Shown in pieces: positions 15,469 through 22,390 of a stretch of 55,577 nucleotides of DNA; position 1 is the first letter of the stretch; each line of letters begins with the position of its first letter. The DNA comes from an uncultured Candidatus Saccharibacteria bacterium (GTDB lineage Bacteria; Patescibacteriota; Saccharimonadia; Saccharimonadales; Saccharimonadaceae), in the NCBI GenBank assembly GCA_937924995.1, contig CALEXY010000021.1, positions 1 through 55,577 of the forward strand, in the 5' to 3' direction. Below the pieces are notes generated by a model. It searched no databases. It worked only from the letters and a program-made list of their open reading frames with translations, and was not told the origin of the DNA. The position numbers and the translations under genes are program-made.

Positions 15469-18400
15469 TTAGAGCTCCTCTCCGAGATCGACATTGTCGT
15501 CGTCTCCTTCTGTTATTGATATTCCATCTTCTGTTAATGCTTCTTCAGTTTCTTCTTCAGTAAGATCGATGGTATCATTACTGTCATCTTCAATATGAAC
15601 ATTGTGTCTGGCGTAAATTTGGCGGTCATCTTGTGCGCGTTCAATTTCGCGAGAAGTATCTTCAATTACAGAGTCGGCATCACGTGCTTGCCCATTATCA
15701 AGAAGATCAACCTTAAGACCGAGACCTTGAAGTTCCTTGACTAAGACATTAAAGCCTTCAGGAAGCTTAGGACCTTGAATTGGTTCATTCTTAATAATGG
15801 ATTCGTATGCCTTGGCACGACCATAAACGTCATCGGACTTGATTGTGAGCATTTCTTGAAGGATGCTGGCAGCACCGTAAGCTTCAAGCGCCCAAACTTC
15901 CATTTCTCCGAAACGCTGACCACCGTTTTGAGCCTTACCACCGAGAGGTTGCTGGGTAACCATAGTGTAAGGACCAGTTGAACGAGCGTGAATCTTATCT
16001 TCGACCATGTGATGAAGCTTAATCATATGCATCACGCCAACTGCGGTCTTTTCGTGGAATGGTTCACCGGTGAGACCATCGTAAAGTTGGGTACGACCAT
16101 TACTATCGATACCAGCTTTTTCGAGTTCCTTGGAGATTACTTCATCAGGAATACCGTTGAAGGATGGAGTTGCAACCTTATAGCCAAGGACGCGAGCAGC
16201 CATACCGATGTGGATTTCATAAAGCTGACCGAGGTTCATACGAGAAGGCACACCCATTGGGGAAAGTAGGACATCGATTGGGGTACCATCGGCCATGAAT
16301 GGCATATCTTCGACGTTAAGTACGCGGGAAACCACACCCTTGTTACCGTAACGACCAGCCATCTTATCACCGACCTGGATCTTGCGCATTTCAGCGACGT
16401 AGATCTTGATCTGCATGAGCACACCAGCCTTAAGTTCATGACCTTGTTCACGAGTGTAAATGCGGACGCCGATAACTTTACCGGAAGTACCACCACTCAT
16501 ACGAACTGAGGTATCACGGACATCTTTGGCTTTTTCACCGAAGATGGCGCGAAGGAGACGTTCTTCTGAACTGAGCTCTTGTTCACCCTTAGGGGTGATT
16601 TTACCGACGAGAATGTCGCCGTTTTTCACTTCAGAACCAACGGTCACGATACCGTCTTCACCGAGGTGGCGAAGAGCGTGCTCAGAAACGTTAGGAATAT
16701 CACGAGTAACCTGTTCTGGACCGAGTTTGGTTTCACGAACTTCTACATCGAAATCTTTAATGTTAATAGAGGTCAAAGTATCATCTTCGACAAGCTTGCG
16801 AGAAATCACGATGGCGTCATCCATGTTGTAACCACGCCATGGCATGAAGGCCACGAGAAGGTTACGACCAAGAGCGAGTTCATTATTTTCAAGAGAAGCA
16901 CCTTCGATAAGAGTGTCACCAGCCTTAACTTTTTGACCACGCACAGCCACACAGCGTTGGTTGTAACATTGATCAGAGTTGGTTTGTTCGAAATGCTCGA
17001 CAAGGTATTCCTTAGAGGTTTTGTCAGCATATTTCACGATGACGGATTGACCGTCGGCTTTTTCGACTACACCATCACCTTCGGCGACAATAAGTTGAGA
17101 AGTGGCGCGGGCAATGTCATTTTCAATACCAGTACCAACGGTTGGAGCTTGATTGCGGAGGAGAGGCACAGCCTGTTTCTGCATGGCACAACCCATGAGT
17201 GCACGGTCGACACGGTTCTTTTCCACGAATGGAATAAGGGCGGCGGAGATACCGAGAATTTCCTTATGAGCGGCATCGACGTGGGTAACCTTAGCAGATT
17301 CAACCTGAACTGGCTGACCATTGACACGAGCGGAGACCCATTCGTCTTCAAATTCGCCTTTGGCGTTCAATTTTACAGAGGTATCAGCGATTACCATATC
17401 ACGTTCGACACTAGCATCGACATAGATAACTTCATCGGTAACTTTACCATTTTTCACAACGACATATGGGGCTTCAATAAAGCCATATTCGTTAATACGA
17501 GCGTAGGTAGCAAGGTTCAACACAAGACCGACGTTACCACCTTCAGGGGTTTCAACGGTACAGATACGACCGTAATGAGTCGGGTGGGTATCACGTACAT
17601 CGAAACCGGCGCGTTCACGAGTGAGACCACCAGGACCCATAGATGACAGACGACGCTTGTGAGCAAGCTCGCCGAATGGGTTGTAAGAATCCATTAGCTG
17701 AGAAAGCTGAGAGGTACTAAAGAATTCACGAACTGCAGCTACCACTGGACGTGGGTTAAGAAGCTGAGATGGAGTAACTTTTTCTTTAGCGTCAACCATT
17801 GACATACGGTCTAAGATATTACGTTGCAAACGAAGCATACCGAGACGGAATTGGCGTTGGACGAGCTCACCAACCATACGCACACGGCGGTTAGAGAGTG
17901 AGTCGATATCGTCAGCTGGTTCTTGAGTATTATTCAAGCGAATGATTTCTGCAATAATCGCCACAAGATCATCCATTTGCAAAGTACGATGAGTGCTGTC
18001 GTTAGGAGTGTCAAAGCCAAGGCGTTGGTTAATCTTGAAACGACCGACACGAGAATAGTCATAACGCTTGTAGTCGAAGAAAGTACGTTCAACCATGGAA
18101 CGAGCATTCTCAACGGTAGCCAAGTCACCTGGGCGGAGACGGCGGTAGACTTCGAGAAGGGCAGCAGCTTGAGAGCTGGTAGTATCCTTATCGATGGTGG
18201 AATCAATGTAATTAATCGCACCAGTGTCAACATTTTCGAATTTAGCCTTAATATCAGCATCCTTCACAACGCCAAGAGCGCGGAGAAGGGTAGTGACTGG
18301 GATTTTACGACGGCGATCGATCTTCACATAGATACAACCATTTGGCGCGGTCTCGAATTCGAGCCATGCACCACGACCTGGAATCACCTTAGCACCGTAA

Positions 18401-18861
18401 TAGCGCTTCATACCAATGGTTTCGGCAGTGAAAAAGACACCAGCTGAACGAATCAACTGAGAGACAATCACACGCTCAGTACCATTAATGATGAAGGTGG
18501 CACGGTCAGTCATCCATGGATAATTACCGAAGTAAATTTCCTGTTCGACGACTTCGCCGGTGACTTTGTTTTGAAGTTCAGCTTTGACGTGCAAAGGAGC
18601 TTCGTAGGTTTCAAGATTATATTTGGCTTCCTGAATGGTGTGTTTTGGAGCCTTAAATTCATAATCTTTAAACTTTAGTGACAATTTCTGACCAGTATAG
18701 TCATCAATTGGATTGAGTTCGGTGAAAACTTCGCGTAGACCCGAACGTACAAATTCTTCCCAAGAATCTTTCTGATGTGCAGTAAGATCAGGGATAGGCA
18801 ATTTGTCTCCTTCAGTGAAAAAGACGCGGTTGCCATCTGGAATGGTACTATTTTTACTCAC
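15469..18861 (-). CDS. rpoB: RNA polymerase beta subunit
   Basis: At 1130 residues, the beta subunit has a length typical of small bacterial versions. The rifampicin pocket block (FFSTSQLSQLMDSYNP, then HKRRLSSMGPGGLTRERAGF) is conserved, with Q, D, H and S at the main resistance positions, so nothing in it predicts resistance. KMAGRYGNKGVVSRV near residue 835 is intact. The C-terminus is acidic. It starts with GTG after AGAGGGAAAA. L10 and L7/L12, which usually precede it, are not here; khpA is upstream instead. Confidence 0.97.
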   Translation of the reverse strand: MSKNSTIPDGNRVFFTEGDKLPIPDLTAHQKDSWEEFVRSGLREVFTELNPIDDYTGQKLSLKFKDYEFKAPKHTIQEAKYNLETYEAPLHVKAELQNKVTGEVVEQEIYFGNYPWMTDRATFIINGTERVIVSQLIRSAGVFFTAETIGMKRYYGAKVIPGRGAWLEFETAPNGCIYVKIDRRRKIPVTTLLRALGVVKDADIKAKFENVDTGAINYIDSTIDKDTTSSQAAALLEVYRRLRPGDLATVENARSMVERTFFDYKRYDYSRVGRFKINQRLGFDTPNDSTHRTLQMDDLVAIIAEIIRLNNTQEPADDIDSLSNRRVRMVGELVQRQFRLGMLRLQRNILDRMSMVDAKEKVTPSQLLNPRPVVAAVREFFSTSQLSQLMDSYNPFGELAHKRRLSSMGPGGLTRERAGFDVRDTHPTHYGRICTVETPEGGNVGLVLNLATYARINEYGFIEAPYVVVKNGKVTDEVIYVDASVERDMVIADTSVKLNAKGEFEDEWVSARVNGQPVQVESAKVTHVDAAHKEILGISAALIPFVEKNRVDRALMGCAMQKQAVPLLRNQAPTVGTGIENDIARATSQLIVAEGDGVVEKADGQSVIVKYADKTSKEYLVEHFEQTNSDQCYNQRCVAVRGQKVKAGDTLIEGASLENNELALGRNLLVAFMPWRGYNMDDAIVISRKLVEDDTLTSINIKDFDVEVRETKLGPEQVTRDIPNVSEHALRHLGEDGIVTVGSEVKNGDILVGKITPKGEQELSSEERLLRAIFGEKAKDVRDTSVRMSGGTSGKVIGVRIYTREQGHELKAGVLMQIKIYVAEMRKIQVGDKMAGRYGNKGVVSRVLNVEDMPFMADGTPIDVLLSPMGVPSRMNLGQLYEIHIGMAARVLGYKVATPSFNGIPDEVISKELEKAGIDSNGRTQLYDGLTGEPFHEKTAVGVMHMIKLHHMVEDKIHARSTGPYTMVTQQPLGGKAQNGGQRFGEMEVWALEAYGAASILQEMLTIKSDDVYGRAKAYESIIKNEPIQGPKLPEGFNVLVKELQGLGLKVDLLDNGQARDADSVIEDTSREIERAQDDRQIYARHNVHIEDDSNDTIDLTEEETEEALTEDGISITEGDDDNVDLGEEL

Positions 18862-18979
18862 TTTTCCCTCTTATTTAGTGTTGATAATCTTTAGCGCCGA
18901 AGATTACTGCCACTTATGTCTTTCCACCTCGCTAAAATAAAAAGACATGTTTATAGTAGGCACACTACTTCTTGTAGCC
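18862..18979 (-). promoter_or_regulatory. Structured rpoB leader
   Basis: The leader of about 110 bases contains several hairpins on the minus strand: AGTAG with CTACT, ATGTCTTT with AAAGACAT (8 bp perfect), and AATCTT with AAGATT just before the ribosome site. It may control rpoBC expression; no known element was recognised. Confidence 0.45.
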
Positions 18980-19008
18980 ATTTTAACGCATTTTCGGGAT
19001 TTTTTCAA
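18980..19008 (-). promoter_or_regulatory. rpoBC promoter TTGAAA-N17-TAAAAT
   Basis: TTGAAA is at 19003-19008 and TAAAAT at 18980-18985. It lies downstream of the terminator at 19032-19057, so rpoBC appears to be started here. Confidence 0.7.
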
Positions 19009-19031
19009 GGGTTATTTCTGATTTTTAGAAT

Positions 19032-19131
19032 CAAAAAACCACCTGTTTTCGGGTGGGATTTTTGAACATATAAGCTCTCAACTTGTTTTATGTAAGCCGA
19101 CTCGCAGTTAGGCTTCGTTCAAAAATGAACT
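19032..19131 (-). ncRNA. Candidate small structured RNA, about 100 nt
   Basis: A consensus promoter (19138-19166) starts a transcript that meets a Rho-independent terminator (CCACC/GGTGG stem 19039-19056 plus six T) about 75-100 bases later, before the rpoB promoter, with no good ORF. The RNA can close on itself: ATTTTTGAAC (19117-19126) is perfectly complementary over 10 bases to GTTCAAAAAT (19058-19067), enclosing an AAGCC/GGCTT hairpin. It does not look like 6S, 4.5S or tmRNA. Alternatively it is an attenuated upstream leader of rpoBC. Confidence 0.5.
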
Positions 19132-19137
19132 ATCATT

Positions 19138-19166
19138 AGTATAACCATTATGGTATTGAATGTCAA
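19138..19166 (-). promoter_or_regulatory. Promoter TTGACA-N17-TATACT of the candidate RNA
   Basis: TTGACA is at 19161-19166 and TATACT at 19138-19143, with 17 bases between. It lies just after the khpA terminator. Confidence 0.8.
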
Positions 19167-19181
19167 GAGAATTTAGCAAGA

Positions 19182-19209
19182 AAAATACCCCATTTTTCGG
19201 GGGTATTTT
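19182..19209 (-). terminator. khpA terminator
   Basis: AAAATACCCC pairs with GGGGTATTTT around a short loop, with a T run after it on the minus strand. Confidence 0.85.
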
Positions 19210-19241
19210 CGACAGTTACAAAAATAATTCTGCGTAGCCTA

Positions 19242-19622
19242 TTAAACTTCGAGATCATCGAGATCGGCAAGCTCGGCACGAGTTTTCTCAGCGAGGCCGT
19301 CGTTTTCTGCTTCAGTTTCGTCATCGTAATCAGCAACGGTGCGAGCGGCAGTAGGTTCACCTTCGCCATCGAGTTCGTCGGTATTGACGATTTTAAGGTT
19401 GTAACGAGCATCATTCTTTGTACCAAGAGCGCGAAGAAGCGTACGAATAGATTGAGCGGTAGCACCACGGCGACCAATAACGCGACCGACATCTTCTGGA
19501 TCTACAGAAAGTGAAAGCAAGACACCTTTTTCATCAATTACACGATTAATAGCGACTTTTTCTGGATTACTGACGAGAGTTTTTACGATAAATTCGACAA
19601 ATTGTTGGTCAATGGTTGACAT
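19242..19622 (-). CDS. khpA: KH-domain RNA-binding protein KhpA
   Basis: KhpA (YlqC) is a small KH protein that, with KhpB, binds many RNAs in Gram-positive bacteria and influences cell division. The 126-residue product has the family opening (QFVEFIVKTLVSNPEKVAI) and the GxxG loop (VGRVIGRRGATAQSIRTLLRAL, residues about 44-65). A C-terminal acidic tail of about 45 residues is longer than usual. It is near rpsP, its normal neighbour, but a terminator (19671-19693) and a -10 box (19650-19655) make it a separate unit. Confidence 0.92.
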   Translation of the reverse strand: MSTIDQQFVEFIVKTLVSNPEKVAINRVIDEKGVLLSLSVDPEDVGRVIGRRGATAQSIRTLLRALGTKNDARYNLKIVNTDELDGEGEPTAARTVADYDDETEAENDGLAEKTRAELADLDDLEV

Positions 19623-19649
19623 AGGTTCTCCGGTTAAGTTTATGGTTAT

Positions 19650-19655
19650 ATTATA
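19650..19655 (-). promoter_or_regulatory. khpA -10 box
   Basis: TATAAT lies 27 bases before the khpA ATG and just after the rpsP terminator. No clear -35 box was seen. Confidence 0.5.
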
Positions 19656-19663
19656 GCACTTTT

Positions 19664-19697
19664 GGTAAAAAAACGCCCCTCTTCGGAGCGTTTTTTA
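19664..19697 (-). terminator. Terminator of the rpmF-nusB-nudix-rnc-rpsP operon
   Basis: On the minus strand AAACGCTCC pairs with GGGGCGTTT (one G-U) and is followed by a T run. It is placed right after the rpsP stop codon. Confidence 0.85.
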
Positions 19698-19702
19698 AGA
19701 AA

Positions 19703-20035
19703 TTAAGCCTCAGCTTCTTCTTTTGGTTGATTTTTGCGAAGCTTATCTGCGTGTTTTGGAGCTTTTTGCTTCTTGGTAGGTTCTTTGACCCAGTCAGGAA
19801 GTTTGACACCTTCGAGTTTCAAGATGCGAGCTACACGGGTGGATGGTTGGGCACCATTCTTGAGGTAGAACTCGACTTTTTCCTTGTCGAGGGTGGTTTT
19901 CTTAGTTTCTGGATTGTAATTGCCGACCTCAGCCACAACGCGTCCAGAAAGTGGATGACGCTGGGATTCTTGGACGACTAGTCGAAATGTTGGGTAGTGA
20001 GTACGACCATTACGCTGCATACGAATCGCGAGCAT
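19703..20035 (-). CDS. rpsP: Small ribosomal subunit protein S16
   Basis: S16 is needed for 30S assembly. The N-terminal 80 residues match the family (MLAIRMQRNGRTHYPTFRLV, then EVGNYNP and FYLKNGAQPSTRVARIL). The 110-residue length includes a Lys/Glu-rich tail. It is the last gene of the operon with rnc; the usual rimM and trmD neighbours are absent. Confidence 0.97.
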   Translation of the reverse strand: MLAIRMQRNGRTHYPTFRLVVQESQRHPLSGRVVAEVGNYNPETKKTTLDKEKVEFYLKNGAQPSTRVARILKLEGVKLPDWVKEPTKKQKAPKHADKLRKNQPKEEAEA

Positions 20036-20090
20036 GTTTTCTCCTTAATTAATTTTAAATATTTTAACTGATTTTATGAAAAATTGCAAA

Positions 20091-20957
20091 TTACTTGCGC
20101 AGAGTGAGACGACCAGTGGCAGGAAGTTGATTGCCGAGGTGTTTTTTGTAATATTTGATACCCTCGGTGGCGGCATTAGACTGAGCCTCTTGCTTGCTAT
20201 GCCCGGAACCAGTACCACGAATATGACCTGCGACTACTACGTTAACCGAGAAGACACGGTCATGATCTGGGCCTTCCTCTTTAATGACGTGATATTGAGG
20301 GGTAGCGCCATCGGTTTTCTGAGCTAATTCTTGCAAATAACTCTTAGAGTCGCGCCAGGATTCATTGACGATAATTTCATCCATTTTGGTAAGGATATGT
20401 TGATAAATGAATTGCTTAGCGCGAAGATAGCCCTGATCAAGATAGATTGCACCAGTCACCGCCTCAAAACAGTCAGCAATGATTGAGGCATGAGTGCGAT
20501 CGCTACCGAGCTTTTCACCTTTCGAGAGACGAATGAGATGAAGATAGCCGATTTCAGTGGAAGCACGACCAATAGACTCGGTGCGGACTAGAGCTGAACG
20601 CCAAGCGGTCATAATTCCCTCTGGTTCAGTAAAATTACGATAGAGAAAATCAGAGGTGACGAGCTCTAAAATCGCATCACCGAGAAATTCGAGACGTTCA
20701 TTATGCTCGATATGAGCCTTTTTGTGTTCATTGACATAACTGCGGTGAGTAAGGGCGGTGATGAAGAGTGAAATATCCTTAAATTCGATACCCATTTTTT
20801 CTTTGGCGAAGTTGGCATAGAGAGCCTTGGTATCGGCAGTAAATTCTTCGGCATTTTGAGGTTGTTTTTTGGTCTTATTGACCGCCACCTCGTCAATATG
20901 CTGCCTGATGTCCGCGATATTAATTTGATAATCAGCAAGATTTATTTCTTGTTCCAT
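20091..20957 (-). CDS. rnc: Ribonuclease III
   Basis: RNase III cleaves double-stranded RNA, mainly rRNA precursors. The catalytic signature NERLEFLGDAILEL (Glu90 and Asp94 of the 288-residue form), the second acidic cluster DCFEAVTGAIYLD, and a C-terminal double-stranded RNA binding domain (SKSYLQELAQKTDGATPQYHV to the HSKQEAQSNAA block) are all present. The N-terminus carries an extension of about 50 residues. The ATG at 20957 is preferred; an upstream TTG at 21020 would put the 20981-21008 hairpin within the coding region. It lies between a nudix gene and rpsP. Confidence 0.96.
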   Translation of the reverse strand: MEQEINLADYQINIADIRQHIDEVAVNKTKKQPQNAEEFTADTKALYANFAKEKMGIEFKDISLFITALTHRSYVNEHKKAHIEHNERLEFLGDAILELVTSDFLYRNFTEPEGIMTAWRSALVRTESIGRASTEIGYLHLIRLSKGEKLGSDRTHASIIADCFEAVTGAIYLDQGYLRAKQFIYQHILTKMDEIIVNESWRDSKSYLQELAQKTDGATPQYHVIKEEGPDHDRVFSVNVVVAGHIRGTGSGHSKQEAQSNAATEGIKYYKKHLGNQLPATGRLTLRK

Positions 20958-20980
20958 AACTACTTTCTTGGGAATCTTTT

Positions 20981-21008
20981 GGATACTTGAAGCGTTTTTC
21001 AAGTATCC
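20981..21008 (-). promoter_or_regulatory. Perfect 11-bp hairpin before rnc
   Basis: GGATACTTGAA and TTCAAGTATCC pair perfectly around six bases, 23 bases before the rnc ATG. No T run follows, so it is not a terminator. In E. coli, RNase III cuts a hairpin in its own leader to limit its own mRNA; this could be the same kind of site. Confidence 0.6.
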
Positions 21009-21026
21009 TGAGAAACTCAAATTTAT

Positions 21027-21629
21027 TTAATATTCTCCTTGACGGATGCGTTTTTTGGCAATAAGCATGAGTTTTTCAATATCTTCATACTCAATCACAT
21101 TAATCGCATCCTGAAAGCTAAACCATTTGATGCCATTCATCCATTTTTCTTTGGTTGGGCGCTCCGTAGTATCCAGTGAGCGTACGAGATAAATCTGGGT
21201 AGTCATTAACACTAATTTATCAATACGACGATACTTAAAGTGGATTTTACCGAGCCAAGAGAGAACTTGGATGTGGTTCAGACCGGCTTCTTCGCCAATT
21301 TCGCGAATGGCGGTCTGTTTTGCGGTTTCACCCGGTTCGATGTGCCCCTTGGGAATAGTCCAACGGTTTTTTGAATCTTGGATGAGTAAAACTTCAATAT
21401 CTTTTTTATCTTTAGTCAGTCGGAAAACGATACCACCAGAGGTCGGTTCGCGGACAATTTCTTTGATAGTTGGTTTTTTCTTGAGAATTTTTTGTTGAAG
21501 TTTTTTAAGATTGGAGTCGCGAGAATTTCGAGTCTTGGGGGTAAATGCGCGACGAGAATCAGTTTTGGCCTTTGGTTTAGTCTTCTTGAGGTTTTTCACC
21601 TTCGACTGAACTGGTCTTTGATTGTTCAT
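21027..21629 (-). CDS. Nudix hydrolase with basic N-terminal extension
   Basis: The protein has a complete Nudix box (GHIEPGETAKQTAIREIGEEAG; G-x5-E-x7-RE-x2-EE-x-G) in a domain starting at about residue 66 (TSGGIVFRL, with EVLLIQDSKNRWTIPKG). This form is closest to Ap4A or RNA 5'-pyrophosphate hydrolases. The first 60 residues are very rich in Lys, Arg and Ser and could bind RNA. GAAGGA precedes the ATG at 21629, which is 53 bases inside the nusB gene, in another frame. Its operon is full of RNA genes, so RNA 5'-end processing is plausible but not shown. Confidence 0.85.
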   Translation of the reverse strand: MNNQRPVQSKVKNLKKTKPKAKTDSRRAFTPKTRNSRDSNLKKLQQKILKKKPTIKEIVREPTSGGIVFRLTKDKKDIEVLLIQDSKNRWTIPKGHIEPGETAKQTAIREIGEEAGLNHIQVLSWLGKIHFKYRRIDKLVLMTTQIYLVRSLDTTERPTKEKWMNGIKWFSFQDAINVIEYEDIEKLMLIAKKRIRQGEY

Positions 21630-22071
21630 TTGTTCCTTCAGATTTCTCGAACCCGAGCTGTTTGTAAGCGGTACCGAGAACACCGTTGACGAACTTGGAT
21701 GAATTTTCTGAACCAAAAGCCTTAGCTAATTCAACGGATTCATTGATAGCAACTTTTGGTGGCACAGCTTGAGCTTCAAGCTCATAAAGCCCGAGGCGCA
21801 AAATATTACGGTCAATTGCGGCAATAGATGCAAGTGGCCATTCTGGTGCCAGTGGATGTAATTCTTGGTCAAGTTTTTCTTGATGTTCCAAAATACCTTT
21901 GGTGGTATTGATAATAAAATCAGTATCACCAACGGCTTTAACGTATGGTTCGATATTTTTTGCGATAATAACATTGATGTCGGCTGTAGCGTCGCCCGCC
22001 AAACTTCTCACCTCGTATTCATAGAGGCTTTGAAGGATAATAATTCTGCCAAGGTGCCGATTACTTGCCAT
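21577..22071 (-). CDS. nusB: Transcription antitermination factor NusB
   Basis: NusB binds boxA RNA with S10 and supports rRNA operon antitermination. The 164-residue protein begins SNRHLGRIIILQSLYEYEVR and ends its domain with IDRNILRLGLYEL and VAINESVELAKAFG, then SSKFVNGVLGTAY, all family signatures. A tail of about 25 polar residues follows. Its start overlaps the rpmF stop region, and the downstream nudix gene overlaps its 3' end. Confidence 0.96.
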   Translation of the reverse strand: MASNRHLGRIIILQSLYEYEVRSLAGDATADINVIIAKNIEPYVKAVGDTDFIINTTKGILEHQEKLDQELHPLAPEWPLASIAAIDRNILRLGLYELEAQAVPPKVAINESVELAKAFGSENSSKFVNGVLGTAYKQLGFEKSEGTNEQSKTSSVEGEKPQED

Positions 22072-22271
22072 TATTTTTCGCTTTTCTTTGTCTTTTTAGT
22101 AGCTTTAACTGCAGTTTTAACAGTTTTAACTTTAAGATTTGGGGTTTTCTTAGCAGTTTCGAAAGCCTTAACAGGTGATTTCTTGTTAACTGCACGAGCT
22201 AAGACAAGACGAAGGTGGCTACGGCGTAGACCAGTCTTTCTTGGGCTGCTTTGCTTTTTAGGTTCAGGCAT
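22071..22271 (-). CDS. rpmF: Large ribosomal subunit protein L32, zinc-free form
   Basis: L32 is a small 50S protein near the tunnel. The N-terminus MPEPKKQSSPRKTGLRRSHLRL matches L32 in the first 20 or so residues when read in two blocks (MPEPKK, then RRSHLRL), but the two CxxC pairs of the zinc form are missing. The C-terminal 40 residues are an unusual Lys-rich tail. At 66 residues it has a normal length. It opens the operon with nusB, and AAGGAG precedes its ATG. Confidence 0.85.
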   Translation of the reverse strand: MPEPKKQSSPRKTGLRRSHLRLVLARAVNKKSPVKAFETAKKTPNLKVKTVKTAVKATKKTKKSEK

Positions 22272-22304
22272 TAAATGCTCCTTGTTAATATATAAATTTG
22301 TATT

Positions 22305-22333
22305 ATTGTACTATAAAAACCAATGGTTTGCAA
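22305..22333 (-). promoter_or_regulatory. Promoter TTGCAA-N17-TACAAT of the rpmF operon
   Basis: TTGCAA is at 22328-22333 and TACAAT at 22305-22310. It lies immediately after a weak T-rich terminator of leuS. Confidence 0.7.
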
Positions 22334-22334
22334 G

Positions 22335-22363
22335 AAAAAATCAGAGCGGGTGAGAGATTTTTT
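22335..22363 (-). terminator. Weak terminator of leuS
   Basis: AAAAAATC and GATTTTTT form an 8-bp A/T-rich stem with a 13-base loop, followed on the minus strand by the -35 box of the rpmF promoter. The stem is weak, so the call is tentative. Confidence 0.4.
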
Positions 22364-22390
22364 GTGAATTTTTGAGAAAAGTTTTTAGAT

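Noticed and set aside
15741..15981. Small overlapping frames on either strand of rpoB
   Set aside because: They are shadows of the conserved beta subunit frame with no start signal.
12787..17646. Long open frames on the plus strand inside rpoC and rpoB, up to about 350 codons
   Set aside because: They are antisense to highly conserved rpoBC coding sequence, have no ribosome site or promoter, and their translations have no family character.
19032..19131. 6S RNA, 4.5S RNA or tmRNA before rpoB
   Set aside because: The length is too small for 6S or tmRNA, and neither the SRP loop nor a tRNA-like end is visible.
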